From NCBI RefSeq assembly GCF_021917145.1, contig NC_061073.1:2445673-2509672 (forward strand): DNA of 64,000 nucleotides, given 5' to 3'. The position numbers and the translations under genes are program-made. Origin of the DNA: Hypomesus transpacificus (Eukaryota > Chordata > Actinopteri > Osmeriformes > Osmeridae). A model generated the notes under the pieces. That model made no database searches, was not told the DNA's origin, and saw only the letters and a program-made list of their open reading frames with translations. Shown here one piece after another: positions 42,119-53,274 of the stretch (position 1 is its first letter; each line of letters starts with the position of its first letter).

Positions 42119-43770
42119 TTAATCGTCCTGGAGAAAACAAACACAGCAGCACATTAAGTATCATACTAACTGAAATTATTCAAACCCCATTTCCTGTGTG
42201 GTTCACATGGTTTTATGTTTATAGAATATTTGTGTGTGTTAATGCTCTCATGTTCAGGCCTCTTACCCATTCATCTTCTTCGGCTCCTGCACCTTCTCCT
42301 CCTACTGGCTGCTGCTCACTTCCTGTTTCTGCCCGATTGGACAGAATCTTGTTGGTCCATGACGCTCCCGCTTTTTCATCTCCAGCGAAGTTACACTTGG
42401 TGACGGTGCCTCCATCCACTTTGGCAAGGGAGTCTAAAAAGAAAACAGTCTAACAGCTGATTTATATTTCCTTTCAGCAGAATTAGCATTCTTCAGGGAT
42501 GCCAAACTCACAGATGAATGGTCCGTCTCCACTGGTCTTCAGCCTGACATCCTGGCCCACCTCCAGCTCTGTTTTTTCCATATCAGCCTCGGGGTACCAG
42601 AAGGCAAATGTGCCAGACGGACGGTGCTTCTCTGTCAACCCCAGCAGGTCGTCTTGCTTCAGCAGGCATGCCAACTGCTCCTCACTTAAACGATCCGTCT
42701 CCCCCTTAGCCTCCACTTCTGATAAAACCAACCAACTCACCCAAATCAGTCCACCCTGAGTTTACAGTCTGGAACTTCCACAGGTATTCAAGGATAGCAC
42801 TGGTCTACTTACTGAAGGAGGACATAAGATAGCCTGTGTTGACTTTCCTCGTGTCGCTAAAATTTGGCTCCACCTCTGACCCGCAGGCATCATACCGTCT
42901 TTGATGGATGCGACTGGGCTTGATGTACACGACATAGAAACGCACCTGCCAAGATGATAAAATGTTACATTTTTATCAAACTCATTGCAAAACAAAAAAA
43001 GGTTTAATGGTGCATGATGTTCTGCGCTACTGAAGCTGTTCTTCAGATGTCGCCACCTTCAGGTTGTTGACATCAGTGATGGAATGTCTTGACACGTCCA
43101 GCAACTTTCCCTCCAACAACACTCCAGGGCCTCTGAATGGGACAACAATAAATAAGGATTAGTTTGTTATCGGGCATGTTTTGTTTGGTGTCAGGGATAC
43201 TGTTAGAAGAGTGAAGTGACAAGGATCAGGATGCGCCGAAAAGATGTACATGCGCAGCTATCATGTAGCTTGTGATTATGGCTGCACCCATAGGCGCCAA
43301 TACCATAGGTGCTCCGGAGTTCGAGCACCCACGGAAAAGACTGAGGACCCAAGTGTGCCAGACTGCCAGTAGGCTACATTCATTTACATTTTTAAAAACG
43401 TTGCAATTAAAAAACTTGTTTTAAGGGCGGGCGCGCGTGAGCACCCACGGAGGAAAACATAATTCGGCGCTTATGGCTGCACCCATTCCGAAGTTGACTC
43501 CTAAACTTTTTTCAAATGTTCATGAACGAGTCATTGACCAGATGCATCGCTAGAAGGAATGATGGAAGACCTGTCCGTACGACACAGCTTCTGTCATAGT
43601 GTAAAAGTTACAATCCAAGCCGTTAAGTTAACTAACGACGAAGCTAACTAGCCCACAAACTTCAAACACAAAACGTACCGTTGATATTTCGCAGGAGACC
43701 ATTCACTACTTATCTTTTCATTGTGCACAGGTTTATTTAATAAAGGCGTATTGTGGAGAATTCGGCTCAT
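42119..43770 (-). CDS. arpin: Arpin, inhibitor of the Arp2/3 complex
   Basis: Competes with WAVE/WASP for the Arp2/3 actin nucleator and slows lamellipodial migration. Six exons in transcription order: 43679-43770, 43057-43132, 42813-42945, 42512-42718, 42267-42433 and 42119-42127. They total 684 nt, 227 aa (human 226). The start MSRILHNTPLLNKPV, the block VLLEGKLLDVSRHSITD, VEPNFSDTRKVNTGYLMSS, VEAKGETDRLSEEQL and GTVTKCNFAGDEKAGASWT follow the family order. The C-terminal acidic Arp2/3-binding tail is EEDEWDD. The last exon is a 9-bp microexon giving only Asp-Asp-stop. Tail to tail with anpep. In human 15q26.1 ANPEP and ARPIN are neighbours with AP3S2 and MESP1/2 nearby; those are not seen here. 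Confidence 0.94.
43276..43486. mobile_element. MITE in arpin intron 1 with 16-bp flanking direct repeat
   Basis: A core of about 180 bp with inverted ends (TAGGCGCCAAT and ATTCGGCGCTTA) and two internal GAGCACCCACGGA boxes is bracketed by the same 16 bp (TTATGGCTGCACCCAT) at 43276-43291 and 43471-43486. The family looks like the teleost repeat with GAGCACCCACGGA motifs. Confidence 0.6.
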
Positions 43771-43975
43771 TGCATTCCGTAGGCGTAAACTCTTCAACAA
43801 AAACAAATCAGACCGAATTCTCTCTCCACCAGCAGTGACTTCCTGCTTCTTTTCCAGAAGTTAAATGACGTGTTTCGAAGATGGTCTGCAGCAGGGTTAA
43901 TATAATTTAATGATGTATGGAAGAATACAAACACTTATAGTTTCGCTTTAATCATTCAATTTCATTATTACACTG

Positions 43976-44395
43976 CAGTGGCGCAGACAGAAAAAAAAAT
44001 GAGGGGGAACAAAAACAACAGGTTAGGACGTCTTTTGAGGGATGGAGGTATGCACATTATGTCGTATTAGTTGCACGAAAGGACATGTAGCCTGCATTGT
44101 GGTTACGCCAAAAAACTCCTCTCTGTCGCCGCAAAGTGAACACAACCTCTAATCTGTCAAAGCATCTTCAACAGAAACATGCTAACTCAAGACTAGTAGC
44201 TAAAAATCCCCGGACCCTGAGTGACACTGACGCCGATAAAAGGTTGCCGTTGCCATTGTTGCCATCACCAGCCAAGCAGCCACGACTTGACTTTCAAAAG
44301 CAAGTTACCAAAGCAGAGATAAACAGACTAGTAGCAGCATACATAGTCAAGGAAATGTTGCCATTTGAAGTTTTAAGCATTATTTTATTTTGAGA
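43976..44395 (+). mobile_element. hAT transposase N-terminal fragment (BED zinc finger)
   Basis: The open frame 44097-44393 reads CRRKVNTTSNLSKHLQQKHA, a BED finger second half, followed by a basic linker and QVTKAEINRLVAAYIVKEMLPF, the usual start of a ZBED/hAT transposase. The catalytic and dimerisation parts are absent. CAGTGGCGCAGAC at 43976 may be the terminal repeat. The remaining bases to 45120 show only AT-rich sequence. Confidence 0.7.
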
Positions 44396-45119
44396 CATGT
44401 TGCTTACTGCCAGTACTGTATCCTTGTTATGCTTGTCAACTTTTAGGTTGATGTTCATAACTTTTAGACTCCTGACTTTTAATTTAAAAATATATTTTCC
44501 AATATGCCTGCAGAAAAGTTACAAACAAAACTGCTGCGTCATTGAGAAACAGCTGTATGACAACACTGTTCAAAGGTTCTAAGTAAAATGTGCAACATTT
44601 TTCTTCTAAAAAATCTATTTTGTTAGCAACCCCTTGGTGGAAGCACGAGGAGGCAGAGGGTTCTCACTGATGTCTTTATTAGCTATTGCCGTTCGACATT
44701 GATTTCTTTGTAGTGGTATGTATCAACATACATCGTACACGAAGACTTCTAGACACCGTAAAACTATACAAAGAATACACAAATACAACAATGTAAATAC
44801 ACACATAGCACAAAGGAAATCATGTCTCGAACATGTGCTACTATTACGAACATGTGGTCATGTCTCGAACAAGTGCTACAATTACATTCAATTACACGTA
44901 GGCTAAGGAGGTAAAATATTGCAAGAAATAAGACAAGTTTGACACGTACAAATTACCTCGCTTATGGAGCTAGAAAGCTGACAAAAGTATCTGAATTTGA
45001 ATATGAAAAATCTGAAATATTTGTGTGTCGAATTTCATAAAACTGAAATATTTTGCTGTTGAATATATAATATCTGAATTATTTGTACACAAATACGTAC
45101 GCAATATGTACGCAAATTC

Positions 45120-45420
45120 GAAAGTGTTAAATAAACACTCGCAGTGCTAAAATTAACACTTTTTCGGGGTTTATATAGGCCCACACTAAATAGAGTTAAA
45201 CCAACACTTTAAATAGTGTTTTTTAACACTTGCTTAGTGTAAAAACAACACTGTAAGTGTTTACCATTAACACCATTAGTGTTTCACCCCCCTCATTTAA
45301 ACCAAGTGAGTGTTGAAATTACACTAGGTGTGTTTATATCCCAACACCAAGAGATTTATTTCAACACTTATAGTGCTCATACATCCCTGATTAAGGTAAT
45401 TAAGTGTAATTGGTATTTTG
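45120..45420. repeat. Array of short AACACT/AGTGTT repeats, probable subterminal region of the two-gene element
   Basis: Roughly a dozen copies of AACACT or its complement AGTGTT in about 250 bp, in both orientations, next to the 3' end of the transposase-like ORF. Dense short subterminal repeats like this are typical of CACTA/EnSpm-type DNA transposons. The exact terminus and a matching array on the far side were not found. Confidence 0.55.
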
Positions 45421-45506
45421 CCTAAAAATACATGTGTGCAATGTGCATTCAATTAAATAAGTCAAAACACTGTTTGAAATTTTATTTTCAACAACAGTTG
45501 AAACAA

Positions 45507-47954
45507 TTACACCAAATACACAAAGGAAGGTATAATATACTCCCCATCATCTGACCCATATGTACATTGCAGATCAAAAGTCCTGTAGAACTTCAAGCTG
45601 TTGGCTTTTACAAGTTCACCCAACTCACAGTATCTCTCTACTTTAAATGCATGATGATGTTCTGAAAAATGTTCTGTGAAAAGTTTGTCGACAATAAAAT
45701 ACACAGTGCTGTCAATGAAGAGTATTTTTTGAATCTGACTGAAAACAGGAATTTAATTCTCAATTTCATTGCATACAATGAGGTCTGGTCTATATTCTGT
45801 CCCATCTAGTTTAACCCAGCTCATGGAAAGCATGCTTGTTTGTGTTGGATTATGTTGCATTCCTGCCAACTTGTCACCATCTTCAACATCATTCCAACAA
45901 AATGTTTTCATTGGTCCACACTAAACTTGACTGAATGGTGTCGTTTCCCAAAGATAGCCAATTGACATCTGATTACTTTTTGCCAGAGATTTGGTGATGT
46001 TTTTGAAATTCTTTAGTGTATTTTTAAAAACTTTATGCTTAGCCTCGAACCTCATGCTCCACATGTGGACTAACGGTCCAATTTTGCGAATACAGGCTGG
46101 ATAATGCACCATAAAATGGTGTTTGGGCAGCAACTTTTTTTGTGGATACAACTCTTTAAATAACTCATGGTGCTCAATTGTTAAATGCTTCAGGAGGACA
46201 GTCATGCCTTTAGAAAAACAAGGGGAAAACACCAGATTTAGAATTTGAAGTAAGAGAAGGAGCAAATGCCAATTTTTATCACCTATCCCTACGATATCAC
46301 CAAACAGCAACGGAATGTTTCTGACAAGACAGAGTGACTGAATAGAATTGAGCCCTATGCTATTTCCACTGTGCTCTAGATTAACCTTTGTGGGACGATT
46401 GTTTCTCTCCAAATATCCATAATCATACGAATATATTCTGGAGAGCAATTCACTGCGTGTAACAAAATGTTCCGAAAGATACTCAAACAGTAGTTTCATT
46501 TCAAATTGTACAACTCCTTCTAGGAGATCATGCATCACATCTAGAGAGTAGTTGTGGCACACATGAAAATACTGGAGACTATTGAGTGTCGAGGTTCTTT
46601 TGAGGCCATGTGTTGACTTGAGTTGAGGGTCAGATTCTAACTCGCTGCAGTGCTGTTCATAAATTGAACGAGCACGCAAAATAACTTTAACATCATCCTC
46701 ACTGTAAACCAACTGGATATCAGCCTTTTCAGTTAAACATAGACGACAGGAGTAATGTCCACTAAATGATTCTGTGAACCCAAGTATTGAGTGCATCCCC
46801 AAGTTGTCTCCAATTACTTGGCATATTGTGCCATAAACTCTACTCGTTGATATGGGTAGTTCAATTCCATCTGTCTCTAGGATCTTTATGTCACAAATCA
46901 ACGGTTCCAGGATGGGGTCAAATCCATACTTTTTTACATCTTGCGCATGAAATAAAGCAATCAAATGGATATTCATCAGTCTTGAATTAAATTTGGGAGG
47001 TAGATTTCGAAGCACAAAATAAAGAGCACCAACCTTGTGTACTCCACGTTTTGAACCAAGAGGGTTTGCGGTTTCAAAGTCATCGTAGTACACCTGAATT
47101 TGTAAAGCACTGGGATGTTTAGAGAATAATGGATGACTCTGGAAGTAACTTCCATCACAAAAGTCCTCAAAATGTGATTTCTGCCTTCCTGTTAATTCTG
47201 TCAGCAGAGTACATACATTTACATTTCGACACATACATTTTAAAGTTTCCAAAATTGGGACATACACATATGTATCTTTTACTGGGACCTGATCATAAAA
47301 TCCAGTTTTTTTGTTTCTCCTCATATCGTATCTCATGCCAAGCACAATTTCAACTGGTTCCACAACACCCCATTTGTCATTGAAATAATTAGTTATTTTT
47401 GTTTTGGTGTTAAACATGGAAAAGGGACTCTCAAAATGAGCTAAACTTTCTTTGACAGCTGATCTGACAGGGTTATTAGGAGGAATGACAGAAATCACAT
47501 CTTGACGAGTTTGGGTTTGCATTTCTGTAGTGAGGTCCTCAAGGTCTGAAACAACTGATGATACTAAGCTATTGGCTACTCCACTGCACTGTAATTTGGC
47601 TACAATTGAGGCACATATATCTGCCGTCTCTCTCCTGGAAAAGCTTTCATTCTCAGTGAGAGCAACTTGGGGATCACTTTCTCCAACAAACAAAGAACCT
47701 GGCTGATTATTATAAACATTTTGAGATGACTGTTCACCTGATGACAAATCAAAAGCAGGACTGCCATCAACAGCATGAAAACGTTTTAAATGCTTTCGAA
47801 ACCCAGAATATGAGCAAAACTGTCGACTACAGCCACTCTGCGCACACAACAACTTAAACTTAAGCGAAGGATAGAAACTGTGTGCGACTCTTAAATGAGC
47901 TATCAATGAGTGGCTGTTTGCATGCAAACTTTTACAGAGGAAACACTTTAACAT
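45507..47954 (-). pseudogene. C2H2-finger, transposase-like protein of a multicopy fish element
   Basis: The open part (45921-47954, 677 aa) begins MLKCFLCKSL with two C2H2 fingers in the first 60 residues (CFLC..HLRVAH; CAQSGC..HLKRFH). Further motifs are GHYSCRLCLTEKADIQ (about residue 400), SLDVMHDLLEGVVQFE (about 475), HHFMVHYP and MWSMRFEAKHKVFKNTLKNFKNIT (about 635-660). This layout is familiar from many uncharacterised, repeated fish proteins and recalls tnp2-type (EnSpm/CACTA) transposases; that assignment is my inference. Family-like sequence continues in the same frame to 45507 (LFTEHFSEHHHAFKVERYCE...SFVYLV), so the 3' end is damaged and the intact protein would be about 815 aa. 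Its ATG is 5 nt after the stop of the SAMD3-like gene. Confidence 0.7.
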
Positions 47955-47959
47955 TTAAA

Positions 47960-50953
47960 CTAATTTAAAAGCTTTGCACGCAGTTCCCTTACTCTGGGAG
48001 ACTCACTTGAAAGACCAACGTCTATGTTGTAAACTGTGGTCTGCAGGAAGGTAAAGAAGTTGACCAGTGCTTCCTCGTAGGACAAGTTGAAGACATAGTG
48101 AACTTGAAAAGTTCATCAAAGGCACTTAAGGAGCTGCTTCCAGAGCAAGGGATAAGGCGCTTGTCCACAACAACATAAAAGTGGTCGATCCTGCCCTTGA
48201 TCCTTCCTGATCCCAGTAGAAATGGCTGGTGGCCCTCCCTCCCACTGAGATGGCCTTCAATACTGTTGCAGGACTGAAAAAAATAGATTAAACAAAACAG
48301 GAAAAAAACGAATTACAATGTGAAATGATACATGCATTAAACCTGCAACTGTTAACTTCCTCACATTCAAATGAACTAAAATATAATTAATCAATAAAAT
48401 ATATGACACACCTTAACCCATTATGTGCCTGACAAACCCAGTTGCTTTGTGTATTAAAATGAAAGGATAACCATTAAAGGAACCCCCCCACCACTAGAAT
48501 TTTTTGCTGATTCACCCTCAGCCAAACCAAGCTATGTGACTGACTTGCTTCATTAGAACAAAGAGTTGTACATGGAAATTCGAGAGCTGTAGGTCAATAT
48601 AATGCAAGCAATCAGTTAGAAATTCTAAAAGGTACATTTAAACAGTCACATGCCAGCAATTTTCAATCCTGGTCGTAACCCACGGCTCTGCACATGTTGA
48701 ATGTCTCACATATTCAACTAACCTGTTTCAGATCTTCGGCTCATTAGGTAAGACCTACATGAACTAGACCGAAGGGTTAGTTCACTCAAATGAAAATGAT
48801 GTCATTTACACACAGTTTGTTTCAAACCTGTATACATTTCTTTGTACTGCTGAACACAAAGGAAGATATTTTGAAGAGAGTTTGTAAACAGGCCACTTTG
48901 GGCAGCCATTGACTTCCACAATAGGAAAAGAAAAGTAGAATGACAGTCACTGGCTGCCTAAAGCAGATAGTTTACAAACATTCTTCAACATATGTGTTCA
49001 GCAGTAGAAAAATGTATACAGGTTTGGAACAACCTGAGGGTGACATTTTTGGGTGAGCCATCCTATCCTTATGCGTGTCAGGTCAGAGGGAAAATGTGCA
49101 GAGGCTTCAGTCCCAAGGACAATTAATGAAAACCACTGCATTTTAGGGTTTATAACCCAAATCTTTGCAACAGCATTGTGAGTTTTACCTTACGAAAATT
49201 CACAAGTCTGTCAAACAGCCTCTGTTGGACTGATCTTGGTCTTCTTCCTCCCTGGAGGAGGAGGCAGGAGATGCAACAGCAGCAGGACAGATGACATGTC
49301 ACTGTCCCAATCTGAATGAGTAGATGGGGGGGATGAATAAATGAATAAAAAAGACTTAGTGCTCACAAAAGCAAGAAACCAAAGCAAATATTAAATTATA
49401 ACATCCTCACAAATGATGCCAACCATTTTCCGATCCTTGTCCACCAGCTGCATTGAGAAGACACCGAATTTCTGCCATTGAAGTAAGAGACTTGGCTTCA
49501 TTGATGATCTTTTGCTTGAATGCAGTCTCCCACCTCTTAAGAAACTTGTTGGATGTTTCAGCATTGAACAGCAGACCAAAGTCCTGATTTATCTGATGAC
49601 AAAGCATATTAACAAGATTTCTAAGAGGTTACTTGGGACTTTTTTTAATCCTTTACCACCAAAATGGATAGTGTGCATGTTGATAGACTTTAAAAGAATT
49701 CAAGTAAAAACACATTCATGATTTCTCAGTCTATCACTATGTCTGAAAGGCATGTACGAGCCAGAGTGATAAATATATGAACAAATGACTCAAAGTAGCA
49801 ATTATGTTAGAGTAACCAAAAGCAGGCATAACTAAAATACACTTAAACAATCTTTGAAAAGTGTAATAAAAGTTTTCTTTACCAATCCTTTTACATCCAA
49901 ATATCTTGGGAACACATCAAGGACGTCAGCTGATCGGTCAGGATTATGGACAAGTTCTTGTCGATGCTTAAAAGTTTCCTTCATCTTCTGCATTACTTCA
50001 GTTTCATCAGCTGTGTGGACAAGGAAAGAAATTGCCTCTCTGCATGCATCTCCTTCAAGTTGTTGGACATCATCTATCCTCCTTCGTCGACTTGGTCCTC
50101 CACTTTCAGTCATCTCTAAGCGAACACGTTTTGGGTTTTTCCTCGACAACGTTTTAAGGCGCCAGGAGATGAACCCTGTTCCCTTTTCCGGATCGTAGAA
50201 ATGCTCCTGTCAAAAAAGACAAGAGAACAATGTAAAATGTGAACAAATTGTCATTATGTTGCATAACATTTATAATAGAAACTTCTATTACATGCCACAA
50301 AAAAGGAGCATATAACACACACAGTAGATTATGTCTCAAGTACATCAATACAAACGATTCTTACATAGCCCTTTGCTGAAAATGGGTCTTTCAGGCTAGG
50401 AAAGAGAGAAATAATGCCCAAAGCATAAGTTTCCCGCTATTTGCGGGTGGGGATCCTCCTGCAATGTAAAAATGTTTTTTAATTATATATATATATATAT
50501 AGTTAATGGTCAACAGTCTTGTTTTCTACATCGACAGCTGTGTGTTTTTATTGCATCTGTGCTTTAAAGTCTTACCCATGAATTTCTGTCATGTGACTGA
50601 CAACAATATTAACAAGCTGACGTCTGGTGCTGTGCTTTAAAGTTTTTGCTGTCTGGTATTCTTCAAGCACTTCCTCACCACCTGATTTTTTTTCCAGTGC
50701 ATCTTGGACAGTCTGATTAAACATAGCCCACAATACAGAGGAACACATGAAGACTAATGAAATGGTGAAATTATAGGGAAAAGTTAACCATAAGGAAAAA
50801 CATGCATACGTACCCGTTTTGCCTTTTCAGCGTCTATGCTGCCCTTTGCCGTTTGATTTTCCACTGCACTCTGGGTCTCGTCATGGTCAGTTGAAGAGAG
50901 TGAAAGTGTGTCAGTGCATGTGCTGGGGGTTGAGGTTCTTGTAGGTGAAAACT
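47960..50953 (-). pseudogene. SAMD3-like spliced gene of the same multicopy element
   Basis: Seven exons in transcription order: 50814-50953, 50576-50712, 50365-50458, 49883-50206, 49424-49592, 49189-49311 and 47960-48273. Recognisable blocks include RRQLVNIVVSHMTEIHG, RIPTRKYRETYALGIISLFP, EHFYDPEKGTGFISWRLK, DACREAISFLVHTADETEVM, FPRYLDVKGLINQDFGLLF, DWDSDMSSVLLLLHLLPP and a last exon ending VRELRAKLLN. This is the protein type usually labelled 'sterile alpha motif domain-containing protein 3-like' in fish; I recognise it from memory and see no SAM domain in the part present. The 5' exons are not found, and the frame is damaged about twice near the 3' end. The splice sites look intact. Function unknown. 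Confidence 0.65.
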
Positions 50954-51017
50954 CTTGACAGAAAAAAGCAAAACATAATTTTAATGTTTTCTCTAAAGGC
51001 ATTAAATCCAAAAACAA

Positions 51018-53270
51018 AAATCAGAATGTTCTGAAGCAATCATTTTCCATCACAAATAAAAATGAAAGGGTTAGTTCAACAAAAAATTCTCTCTTTTTTT
51101 TCCTTTGTGTCAGCATGCAAAATAACAATCTAACAACACATTAACAAGTCGTTGTCCAGTAATGTCGCTACTTGTATTTTTCTACCCTCGGCAGACGCAA
51201 AATAACAAAGCGTTCTGGAACTCAGATCCACATTAAGTCTAGTCTAACGACTTGTTTTTGGTAGTTTCGCTTTATTGGGGAATCATTTAATAACTATTTT
51301 ACAACACATGTTACAAATGTGACCACATGTTTCTTAAGTTCAATCCATTGATGTCCGACGAGGCAAGGAAAATACAAGGAATGAAATGCAGGCTAAACAT
51401 GGGACCGACACAGCACAGCATTACAAGAGATCCACAAACCTTCTCTCTTCCCAACCCCCCAGGACGCTCAAGTTTGACCTAATTAACATTTCTCAGGTAG
51501 GCTATGCGCAGGTCTACACAAGTGGCTCTGTCTTTTGCAAGTGGCATCGGCAGGATGTTTCGTCGGCCTCGTCTGAAGTATAGGCCCTCACAAACGGAAG
51601 GATAGGTGGAAAAGTAGTTTAAACGGATTTGGTAAATTTCACGCCTTGTTGCAGGATGCCTTGTTTGAGCTCTGGGATCATTGCTCCGGTGAGGCAAGAC
51701 GTTATCTTTTTTTCGCATGCAACCCTTCAAACTGAGTAGGCATGTTTTGGCCTAATGGTAAGCCAACTTCTGTTGCAAGTCGTATAAACCTACACCTTTT
51801 ATTCAAATCTGCCAAATTGATTAGCCTCGAAGTTTTGGTTAGGCTACTTTAGCTTGCCTTGTGGCAAATCACATCCAAAAATTACATTTGAAGTCAAACC
51901 GATGTTCTGTGAATTGTCTGTGAAAGGAAATAGGCCTACACACTTTCATGGTATCTGTTTCGGGTTTGTCCGTCTATGTCCTAGAAAGGCTACAGGAAGG
52001 CTTAACTTAATTTGTTCATCCACCTGGCAGTTCAGTTCTATGGCCAGAGTGTCACGCCCACAGCCGTGCCCCCCCTCCCCCCGTTTCAGTTTTTTGCCCT
52101 GCCCTATAGTGTTTCCCTGTCATTGTGTCCACCTGTGTGTCGTTTGGTTCGTGTATTTAGGTTCCTGTTTTGTGTCCAGTTTTTCTCTTGTCCTTACTGC
52201 TACTACCCATGTCCCTGTGAGTACCCTAGCTGTTTTCCCGTTTTTGGAAACCTTTGTTTTCAACATGTCTCTCATCTCTCGTGCACTTGGGTCCTACCCC
52301 ACCTCACACCCTGACACAGAGGAGAGGCACGCATGTCCCCCTTTCATTTTGTATTGATTGCAAGTGGCACCGATTGTGAGGTTATTGTTGTCTAGGCCAA
52401 GGTTAGGCCACGCAGCCATCGCTGCTGTTTTTTATTTCATTCATTTACTTTATCACCAAATGCGTGACAAAGTATGTGGTTAACGTGTGTTAATGTTTAC
52501 GGTCATGTCAGCTACAGTCAGGACATTCGATTTTATTGTTTGAGTTTTGCTGAAGTTGTCAGACACTTGCTGTTAACGTCGTCGTGGCATGTGTTCCAGG
52601 CCTAGTAATAGCAGGCCTATAGCCCTATTACCGAACAACTCGATGCGCAATATGTTACGGCGAATGTATCCCTGCATTGGCTTAAAGAAGACACATTGAG
52701 TGAGGTAGTTGGCATGTAGCGTTAGGAAGGCCACTATTTTTTGCCACTAATGGAACCCCAAACACGTCTGTCCCAACTGATGGCCAAAATGCATATCCTT
52801 AACAGCATGACGGACAGGTCTTCTATGCTGTGGCTGCTGCTGTTCTATGACGCCCTGCAGATGGCAGGGTTTTGTCGTAGCCAGAGTCCGCTGTTTGCAT
52901 GGCTGTTGTTTGTTCTTCCGTGAACTATCATAACAGTCTTCATCCGAAAATACGAAATGTTTCACATAATGTACATGTTATTGGCTGGTTGTTTCTCGGA
53001 AGAGTAGCCTAACTGTGATTGTTTTCGATTATTTAATCTTTAATTTCCAATTGGAGGGCCGTGTATCACGTGACAGCTTCACCATGTTTTCACGTTTGTT
53101 TTCTAAGTGTACACGTTGACTAAAGCGAATTTCCTTTGCTAATGATATTTTTTTTGTACTCCGTTTAGTGTTTAGTTTGTTTACGGAGTATGTAGCTCAT
53201 TAGTGCAATCGTGGAGCCCTATACTAATATGACGGTCCTGGAAATCAGTCGGGTCCCTCGTGGGGCGCAT
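51018..53270. other. Repeat-rich stretch without recognised genes
   Basis: AT-rich sequence and decayed repeats. 51240-51310 resembles the ACGGCTTGTTTTTGGTTGTTTC repeat at about 24050. 52050-52330 is pyrimidine-rich (CCCTGTCATTGTGTCCACCT type) and looks like a dispersed fish repeat end. ORFs of 60-167 codons here have no domain. The 5' part of the SAMD3-like gene should lie here if present, but I could not find it. The last 200 bp before 53275 would contain the U2 promoter. Confidence 0.4.
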
Positions 53271-53274
53271 CGTT

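Noticed and set aside
51854-52357. 167-codon plus-strand ORF
   Set aside because: Pyrimidine-rich dispersed repeat sequence, no motif; the overlapping second frame is equally open.
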